A stretch of 13,130 nt of DNA, taken from assembly GCA_050330205.1 (NCBI GenBank), contig JBHJOA010000001.1, forward strand, positions 1 to 13,130, read 5' to 3'. The first letter of the stretch is position 1. Every line of letters begins with the position of its first letter. A model generated the notes under the pieces. It had not been told where the DNA came from and searched no databases. It was given only the letters and a program-made list of their open reading frames with translations. The DNA comes from Pelagibius sp050330205. Its GTDB lineage: Bacteria > Pseudomonadota > Alphaproteobacteria > Kiloniellales > Kiloniellaceae. The translations under genes were made by a program, and so were the position numbers. Positions 6,814 to 11,917 of this stretch are shown in pieces.

Positions 6814-8177
6814 CGGCGATGGCCTCCCCCGGGAGCCGCCTCCCCCCTCTGCAGTTGCTGGCCTATGGGTTTCCCGGGCTGCCGCTGGCGATGGTGCTGC
6901 TGCCGCTGTTCGTCTATCTGCCGACCTTCTACGCCGAGGATCTCGGCCTCGGCTTCGCCCTGGTCGGCAGCCTGCTGCTGGTCGCCCGGCTGACGGACAT
7001 GGTGACGGACCCCCTGGTCGGTGCCCTCTCCGACCGCTTCGGCTGGCCGCTCGGCCGCCGCCGCAGCTGGATGCTTCTCGGGGTGCCGCTGCTGATGCTC
7101 GCCGCCCACCGCCTGTTCCTGCCGCCGCCCGGCGCCGATGCCGGCTACCTGCTGGTCTGGAGCATCGCCGTCTATCTCGGCGCGACGCTGGTGCTGCTGC
7201 CCTACAGCGCCTGGGGCGCCGAGATATCGGGCGACTACAACGAGCGCAACCGCATCTCCGCCGCGCGCGAAGGCTTCGTGGTCCTCGGCACGCTGGTCGC
7301 CGCCGGCCTGCCGGCCCTGCTCGCCGCGGACCAGCGCACGGCCTTGGCCACGGTCGGCTGGCTGCTGATCTGCCTGCTGCCGCTCGCGGTCGGCGTCGCC
7401 GTCGCCGCCGTGCCGGAACAACGCCGGCCGCGGCGCCCGGCCCTCGGCTGGCGCCAGGGCCTTGCGGTCCTCGCCGGCAACGGACCGTTCCGCCGCCTGC
7501 TGGCCGCCTATTTCCTGAACAGCATCGCCAACGGCCTGCCGGCGACCCTGTTCCTGCTTTACGTCGGCCACGTCCTGCAGGCGCCCGGCTGGGCCGGGCC
7601 GCTGCTGTTCCTCTACTTCGCCTGCGGCGTCGCGGCGATCCCGCTGTGGCTGCGGCTCAGTGCCAGGTGGGGCAAGCATCGCGCCTGGATCGCCGCCATG
7701 ACCGTCGCCATCGCGGTCTTCGCCCTGGTGCCGCTGCTCGGCCCCGGCGACCAGTGGTGGTTCCTGGCGGTCTGCGTCGTCACCGGCATGGCGCTGGGCG
7801 CCGACCTCACGCTGCCGGCGTCGATGCAGGCCGACGTGGTCGACCTCGACACGCTGAAGAGCCGGCGCCAGCGCACCGGCATCTTCTTCGCCCTCTGGGG
7901 CATCGTCACCAAGCTGGCGCTGGCGCTGGCCGTCGGCATCTCGTTCCCGCTGCTGGAACTCGCCGGCTTCCGCGCCGAGGCCGCGCTGCAGTCGCCGACG
8001 GCCCTGCTCGCCCTGGTCCTGCTGTACAGCCTGGTCCCGGCCGGCTTCAAGCTGGGCGCCGTCGCGCTCTTCGCCGGCTACCCGATCACCGCCGCCCGGC
8101 AGCAACGCATCCGGCGCCTGATCGCCGCGCGCCAGGGCGCGCTGCCGGCCGATTGCCACGGGAGAGCGCTGCCATGA
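6810..8177 (+). CDS. GPH/MelB-type major facilitator superfamily transporter
   Basis: This is an inner-membrane transporter of 455 residues with about 11-12 hydrophobic segments. The loop after the second segment, LTDMVTDPLVGALSDRFG followed by GRRRSWMLLG, is the signature of the glycoside-pentoside-hexuronide:cation symporter (MelB) family. PYSAWGAEISGDYNERNRIS and QADVVDLDTLKSRRQRTGIFFALWG are the matching central and C-terminal signatures. I prefer the GTG at 6810, which overlaps the previous stop as GTGA and has GAGG 10 bases upstream; ATG at 6819 is also possible. The substrate is unknown. Its place among lipid-modifying genes makes a sugar unlikely. The MelB fold also includes the animal lysophospholipid carrier MFSD2A, so a lipid or lysolipid substrate is a reasonable guess, but only that. 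Confidence 0.9.
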   Translation: MTAMASPGSRLPPLQLLAYGFPGLPLAMVLLPLFVYLPTFYAEDLGLGFALVGSLLLVARLTDMVTDPLVGALSDRFGWPLGRRRSWMLLGVPLLMLAAHRLFLPPPGADAGYLLVWSIAVYLGATLVLLPYSAWGAEISGDYNERNRISAAREGFVVLGTLVAAGLPALLAADQRTALATVGWLLICLLPLAVGVAVAAVPEQRRPRRPALGWRQGLAVLAGNGPFRRLLAAYFLNSIANGLPATLFLLYVGHVLQAPGWAGPLLFLYFACGVAAIPLWLRLSARWGKHRAWIAAMTVAIAVFALVPLLGPGDQWWFLAVCVVTGMALGADLTLPASMQADVVDLDTLKSRRQRTGIFFALWGIVTKLALALAVGISFPLLELAGFRAEAALQSPTALLALVLLYSLVPAGFKLGAVALFAGYPITAARQQRIRRLIAARQGALPADCHGRALP

Positions 8178-8800
8178 CCTGCCTCGGCATGACCCGTTTC
8201 GGCATGACTCGTCCCGGCATGGTTCGCCTGGGGCTGCTGCTGTTTTTTTCCATGACGTTACTGACGGGGTGTTCCGGCATGAAACCCGAGGACTTCGCCG
8301 ACCGCGAGCCACGCCTGCGCATCGAGGACTATTTCGCCGGCAAGACCAGGGCCTGGGGCATCTTCCAGGACCGCTTCGGCACCCTGCGGCGCCAGTTCAC
8401 CGTCGACATCGACGGCCGCTGGGATGGCGAGACCCTGACCCTGGTGGAGGACTTCGTCTACGACGACGGCGAAACCGAGCAGCGCATCTGGCGGATCCGC
8501 AAGACCGGCGCGCACGGCTACCGGGGCGAGGCCGACGGCGTCATCGGCACCGCCGAGGGGGAAAGCTACGGCAACGCCCTGAAGTGGCACTACCGCTTCG
8601 CCCTCAAGGTCGGCGACGCGACCTGGAACGTCACCTTCGACGACTGGATGTTCCTGCAGCAGGACGGCGTCCTGATCAACCGCGCCGAGGTCACCAAGTT
8701 CGGCCTGCGCCTGGGCGAGGTGACCATCGTCTTCCGCAAGCTGCCGGCGCCCGCCGCCGCCTTCTCGGCCTCTGCACCCCGCAGGAGCGCGCCGCGCTAG
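8174..8800 (+). CDS. DUF3833 family lipoprotein
   Basis: The product is a 208-residue predicted lipoprotein. Its signal peptide ends in the lipobox LTGC (30-33), so Cys33 would be acylated. Ser34 at +2 favours outer-membrane sorting. The mature part has DUF3833 features: YFAGKTRAWGIFQDRFG (about 50-66), EDFVYDDGETEQRIWRI, GNALKWHYRF and FDDWMFLQQDGVLINRAEVTKFG. The function is unknown, and the fold looks like a beta-rich lipocalin-style barrel (inference). ATG at 8174 overlaps the transporter stop (ATGA) and has GGAG 9 bases upstream. Three further in-frame ATGs at 8189, 8204 and 8219 lie in a 15-base repeat, and the last gives a more usual signal-peptide length. It is the last gene of the operon and ends in a CTAG shared with the convergent gene. 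Confidence 0.9.
   Translation: MTCLGMTRFGMTRPGMVRLGLLLFFSMTLLTGCSGMKPEDFADREPRLRIEDYFAGKTRAWGIFQDRFGTLRRQFTVDIDGRWDGETLTLVEDFVYDDGETEQRIWRIRKTGAHGYRGEADGVIGTAEGESYGNALKWHYRFALKVGDATWNVTFDDWMFLQQDGVLINRAEVTKFGLRLGEVTIVFRKLPAPAAAFSASAPRRSAPR
8183..8227 (+). repeat. three 15-base tandem units carrying alternative in-frame ATGs
   Basis: Units at 8183-8197, 8198-8212 and 8213-8227 share the core CGGCATG followed by an Arg codon. They encode GMTR, GMTR and GMVR at the start of the DUF3833 signal peptide. The first two differ at a few bases, the third at more. It looks like a short in-frame duplication that lengthens the N-terminus. Only the first ATG (8174, just before the units) has a good ribosome site. 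Confidence 0.75.
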
Positions 8801-9222
8801 CCGATCGACAGCCGCCGCCTGATCAGGCGGACGAGGCCGCCGAGCAGCGGGATCCGCTCGTAGATGCGGCCGGCGTCCCAGAAGTCGGCATGCCGGGTGA
8901 CGCGGCCGTCCGGCCCGAACGCCACTTCGCTCACGCCCTCGATGGTCACCTTGCCGCCCTTGGCGGAGCGGAAGGTGAAGCTCCAGCGCAGGAAGCAGGT
9001 CGACCCCGCCAGCGCCCGCGCCGATACCCTGAACTCCGGCTGGCCGACGTCGGCGAACATCCGGGCGAGAACCCGGCGGTAGGCGTCGACGCCGGTCACC
9101 TCGTTGAAGGGGTCGCGGAAGCGGATGCCGGGCGCGCAGACCTCCTCCAGCCGCGCGAGGTCGTCCGGCGTCATCGATTCGCAGAAGGCGATGTAGCGTT
9201 CGGCCGCCGCCTCGGGCGTCAC
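8797..9222 (-). CDS. NTF2/SnoaL-like domain protein
   Basis: The product is 141 residues, the usual size for a single cone-shaped NTF2-like domain. Recognisable pieces are the opening helix with AAERYIAFCESM, CAPGIRFRDPFNEVTGVDAYRRVLARMF (about 28-55), the strand FLRWSFTF, and the closing GRVTRHADFWDAGRIYERIPLLG. The family includes isomerases, cyclases and non-catalytic ligand-binding proteins, so the activity is open. The SDR gene stop and this GTG start overlap as GTGA, and GGAG lies 11 bases upstream, so the two proteins probably act together. SDR plus NTF2-like pairs recur next to COG2907-DUF1365-CFA clusters in other proteobacteria, as far as I recall. The TAG stop shares CTAG with the stop of the opposing DUF3833 gene. 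Confidence 0.88.
   Translation of the reverse strand: MTPEAAAERYIAFCESMTPDDLARLEEVCAPGIRFRDPFNEVTGVDAYRRVLARMFADVGQPEFRVSARALAGSTCFLRWSFTFRSAKGGKVTIEGVSEVAFGPDGRVTRHADFWDAGRIYERIPLLGGLVRLIRRRLSIG
8815..8830. repeat. 16-base perfect palindrome just past the end of the plus-strand operon
   Basis: CCGCCTGATCAGGCGG reads the same on both strands. It lies 15 bases beyond the DUF3833 stop and inside the last codons of the NTF2-like gene. In RNA it would form a 6-base GC-rich stem with a GATC loop. No T run follows on either side, so it is not a standard intrinsic terminator. It could still slow polymerase or protect the 3' end of either mRNA. Confidence 0.4.
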
Positions 9223-9986
9223 GATGCCGCGCGCTCCGTCGCGACCATGCGGCGGGTGACGGCGAAGGCGAGCGGCGCCGGCAGGCAGCGCAGCAGCTTC
9301 ATGATCAGCACGAAGCGGCGCGGAAAGGCGATCTCGAAGCGGTCGGACTGCAGGCCGCGGAAGAAGGCCTCGGCGGCGGCCTCCGGTTCCATCAGGAAGG
9401 GCATGGGGAACTGGTTGCGGTCGGTCAGCGGGGTGCGCACGAAGCCGGGATTGACCACCTGCACGACGATGCCGAGGGGCGCCAGCTCGACGCGCAGCGC
9501 CTCGGCCATGTTCACCAGCCCAGCCTTGGTCATGCCGTAGGCGGCGGCCGTCGGCAGGCCGCGGTAGCCGGCCACCGAGGCGACGACGGCGATGCGGCCG
9601 CGCCGGCGCGCCAGCATCGCCGGCAGCACGGCGGCCAGGCAGTTCACCGTGCCCATCAGGTTGAGCTCCACCAGCGCCCGGAAATCCTCGACCTTCAGGG
9701 CGCGGGGGTCGACCGGCCGGTGGGTGCCGGCGTTCAGCACCGCCTGGCCGATCGGGCCCAGCGCGCGCTCGATGGCGGCGACGCCGGCCGTCACCGCAGC
9801 GGCGTCGGCGATGTCGAGCGCGAACGGATGCAGCGACCCGGGGCCCGGGTCCGCCGCGGCCCGTTCGGCCAGCGCCTCGCCGCGCCGCGCCGAGGTCGCC
9901 ACCGTCCGCCCGGCCCGGCTCATCCGCCCGGCAAGGGCGGCGCCGAGGCCCGAGCTGGCACCGGTGATCCAGACGGCGCCGCTCAC
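9219..9986 (-). CDS. short-chain dehydrogenase/reductase (SDR)
   Basis: This is a 255-residue classical SDR. The cofactor motif TGASSGLG is at 8-15, NAG at 85-87, Asn109 in LNLMGTV, and the catalytic Ser137, Tyr150 and Lys154 (YGMTK) are all in place, so it should be active. The NAD versus NADP choice is not decided; the segment after the second strand has TSARRGE with two Arg, which leans to NADPH. NPGFVRTPLTD follows, as in many family members. The C-terminal third (RFVLIMKLLRCLPAPLAFAV) is hydrophobic and might touch the membrane. The GTG start overlaps the DUF6134 stop as GTGA and has GGGAG (9997-9993) 6 bases upstream. The substrate is unknown; the operon's ECF promoter suggests a lipid or oxidation product (inference). 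Confidence 0.92.
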   Translation of the reverse strand: MSGAVWITGASSGLGAALAGRMSRAGRTVATSARRGEALAERAAADPGPGSLHPFALDIADAAAVTAGVAAIERALGPIGQAVLNAGTHRPVDPRALKVEDFRALVELNLMGTVNCLAAVLPAMLARRRGRIAVVASVAGYRGLPTAAAYGMTKAGLVNMAEALRVELAPLGIVVQVVNPGFVRTPLTDRNQFPMPFLMEPEAAAEAFFRGLQSDRFEIAFPRRFVLIMKLLRCLPAPLAFAVTRRMVATERAAS

Positions 9987-10699
9987 CCGCTGCTCCCGCC
10001 GGCATCTCCTGCGGCGTCATCCGGGCGGCGGCGCGCATAGCTGACGGCGGCGCCGCGGGTCTCGAAGGCGGTCTTCAGCCACTCGCCGTCGGGCGAGTAC
10101 CAGAGGTCGAGGTCGAGATCGCCGGAGAGGCGGTAGCGGCGCGCGGCCTCGCCGCCGTCGAGAAGCTCCTCGCCGAGCAGCCGCGGGGCGACGTCGAGCA
10201 GGCGGCCGTGCTGGGTATCGAGCAGGCGGGTCTGCGCCACGGTGCGCGGGTTCCAGTAGCTGGTCGGCAGGATCTCCGCCGGCGCCAGGAACTCGCCGCC
10301 GCTGCCGGTCACCTGGAGGCCCGCCGACGTCTGCCGGGCGGCCACCCGGTAACGGCGCCCGTCGTCATCGGTCTCGCTGTCGAGCGCCTGCAGGCGCTCG
10401 CCCTGCCAGAGCTCGCGGTTGCGGTGGCGGTAGGCGAAGACGGGAATGAAGGCGAAGCTGATGGAGATATCGATCTCGATCTCCACCGCCAGCGCCTCGC
10501 CCTCGCGGCGGAAGTCGACGGCGTGGCGGCCGATGGTGGCGCCCTCGCGGCGGATGTCGAAGGCGATCCGCCGCTCCTCCGCCGCCGAAACGGCCCGCGC
10601 CAGGGCCGGGCCCGCCGCCAGCATACCGCCGGCCGCCAGCAGGCCGCCGACAAAGCCGCGCCGAGGGATCGCGAGACGGGGCCGCGGTCGCTGCGCCAT
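9983..10699 (-). CDS. DUF6134-type exported protein with twin-arginine signal
   Basis: The product is 238 residues. The N-terminus has a twin-arginine motif, IPRRGFVGG (about 11-19), then a hydrophobic stretch and ALARA, so export to the periplasm by the Tat route is likely. The mature part reads as a beta-rich protein: RRIAFDIRREGATIGRHAVDF, FAFIPVFAYRHRNRELWQGERLQ, LPTSYWNPRTVAQTRLLDTQHG, and YRLSGDLDLDLWYSPDGEWL. I recognise this as the DUF6134 pattern, which has no known activity. Tat use may mean that it folds or binds a cofactor before export. ATG at 10699 is preferred over an upstream ATG because AAGGGGGA lies 7 bases before it and the signal peptide then starts normally. It is the first gene of a three-gene operon behind an ECF-type promoter. 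Confidence 0.82.
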   Translation of the reverse strand: MAQRPRPRLAIPRRGFVGGLLAAGGMLAAGPALARAVSAAEERRIAFDIRREGATIGRHAVDFRREGEALAVEIEIDISISFAFIPVFAYRHRNRELWQGERLQALDSETDDDGRRYRVAARQTSAGLQVTGSGGEFLAPAEILPTSYWNPRTVAQTRLLDTQHGRLLDVAPRLLGEELLDGGEAARRYRLSGDLDLDLWYSPDGEWLKTAFETRGAAVSYARRRPDDAAGDAGGSSG

Positions 10700-10706
10700 G
10701 GGACAG

Positions 10707-10714
10707 TCCCCCTT
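10707..10714 (-). promoter_or_regulatory. strong ribosome binding site AAGGGGGA of the DUF6134 gene
   Basis: Read on the minus strand it ends 7 bases before the ATG at 10699. It settles that start against an upstream in-frame ATG at 10729, which would place the twin-arginine motif unusually deep. Confidence 0.7.
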
Positions 10715-10739
10715 CAGGAAAATTCCATCCATCGGGAAG

Positions 10740-10767
10740 GATACGCGCCGGCGCGGCGCCTGGATCA
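10740..10767 (-). promoter_or_regulatory. predicted ECF11 promoter for the DUF6134-SDR-NTF2 operon
   Basis: On the minus strand: TGATCC (10767-10762), 16 bases, CGTATC (10745-10740). All 12 bases and the spacing match the two promoters near rpoE, and the -35 flanks (GGTGATCCAG) match too. It lies about 40 bases before the DUF6134 ATG, in the 102-base gap behind soxD. The spacers do not resemble each other, so the match is not a recent duplication of a larger block. Confidence 0.82.
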
Positions 10768-10769
10768 CC

Positions 10770-10791
10770 GCCGGCACGGAATTGCGCCGGC
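10770..10791 (-). terminator. possible weak hairpin behind soxD
   Basis: GCCGGC at 10770-10775 and again at 10786-10791 can pair over a 10-base loop, 10 bases after the soxD stop. There is no T run, and GCCGGC is self-complementary and common in such GC-rich DNA. It may attenuate read-through from soxCD into the ECF operon. Low confidence. Confidence 0.2.
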
Positions 10792-10801
10792 CGGGCGGCG
10801 C

Positions 10802-11917
10802 TCAGTCGACGGCGCCGACGCCCTGGCCTTCGTCGTCGCTGTCGGGCGTGACGTCCAGCACGCGGGCGCGCTGGGTGACCTTCACCGGCGCCGGCTTGCA
10901 GTCCGTCATGCAGGGCTCGCCCCGCTGCGCGTAGTGCGCCTCTTCCTCGCGGTCGTCCATGAAGAAGTTCTCCTCGTTCGGCAGCCGGATCGAGGTGAAG
11001 TTCTCCCGCGACAGTTCGAAGTCCTCGTCGGTGACGACGTCGTTCATGTAGAGCAGGTAGGCGGTGATGGCGTAGACGTCGTCGTCGCTCAGCGAGCGGG
11101 CGTCGCCGAACGGCATGGCGCGCCGCACGTAGTCGAACACCGTCGAGAGGTAGGGCCAGTACGAGCCGATGGTCTTCTCCGGGCGCTCCGCCGTCAGGCT
11201 GCCGTGGCCGCCGGCCAGCACCGGCCAGCGGTCGCGGCCCTCGCCGAAGTCGCCGTGGCAGACGGCGCAGGCCTCGGCGTAGACCCTGTCGCCCTCGGCC
11301 ACCGTGCCCCTGCCCTCCGGCAGGCCGGCGCCGTCGGGGCGGACATCGATGGTCCAGGCGGCGATCTCCTCCGGCGTCGCGGCGCGGCCGAGGCCGAAGA
11401 CGCCGTGCTCGGGCCGCGGCGCGTCGGCCGCGAGGCCCGGCGCCCCAGTCGGCATCTCGGCCGGCGTCGCGGCGACCGCGACCTGCGGTTCCGGCTCGGC
11501 GGCCTCGGCGGGCGCGGCCGCCGCTTCGCCTTCCGAGAAGCTCCGCAGGTAGGCGATGACGTCGGCGCGCTCGTCCTCCTTGCGCAGGCCGGCGAAGCTC
11601 ATGCGGTTGCCCTTGATGTAGCCCCGCGGGTCGGCGAGGTAGGCGTCGAGGGTATCCTCGTTCCACGCCAGGCCGCCCTCTCCCGCCTCGACCAGCGCCT
11701 TGGAGTACCTGAAGCCTTCGGCGGATCCGGCGGCGCGGCCCATGACGTCGTTCAGGTGCGGGCCGACCTTGTGCTTGGCGTCGTCGCCCACCGCATGGCA
11801 GGCGGCGCAGCGCTTGAACACCTTCTCGCCGCTGGCGGCGTCGCCCGCCGCCGAGGCCGCGCCGGCCGACAGCGCCAGCAGCAGGCCGGCCGCCGCGAGG
11901 CTAAGAAACTTCGACAT
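10802..11917 (-). CDS. soxD: SoxD-like diheme cytochrome c
   Basis: This 371-residue periplasmic diheme cytochrome is the electron-accepting partner of SoxC in the sulfane dehydrogenase of thiosulfate oxidation. It has a Sec signal peptide (1-23, cut after ASA). Heme domain 1 is c550-like, with CAACH at 37-41, the VGPHLNDVMGR segment and probable ligand Met106. An Ala/Pro/Glu-rich linker follows (about 130-170). Heme domain 2 is SoxD-type, with CAVCH at 217-221, probable ligand Met268 in RRAMPFGDA, and the SoxD tail ENFTSIRLPNEENFFMDDR ending near CMTDC (336-340). The ATG at 11917 gives a normal signal peptide; an ATG at 11932 is possible. It overlaps the end of soxC by 17 bases, so the two are one operon. 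Confidence 0.9.
   Translation of the reverse strand: MSKFLSLAAAGLLLALSAGAASAAGDAASGEKVFKRCAACHAVGDDAKHKVGPHLNDVMGRAAGSAEGFRYSKALVEAGEGGLAWNEDTLDAYLADPRGYIKGNRMSFAGLRKEDERADVIAYLRSFSEGEAAAAPAEAAEPEPQVAVAATPAEMPTGAPGLAADAPRPEHGVFGLGRAATPEEIAAWTIDVRPDGAGLPEGRGTVAEGDRVYAEACAVCHGDFGEGRDRWPVLAGGHGSLTAERPEKTIGSYWPYLSTVFDYVRRAMPFGDARSLSDDDVYAITAYLLYMNDVVTDEDFELSRENFTSIRLPNEENFFMDDREEEAHYAQRGEPCMTDCKPAPVKVTQRARVLDVTPDSDDEGQGVGAVD

Noticed and set aside
8243..8249. Run of seven T as a slippage or phase-variation site
   Set aside because: It encodes two Phe of the lipoprotein signal core. Seven bases is short, and no frame switch with a plausible alternative product is evident.
9965..9970. TGATCC on the plus strand as a fourth ECF promoter
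   Set aside because: It lies inside the start of the SDR gene and has no CGTA at the right spacing.
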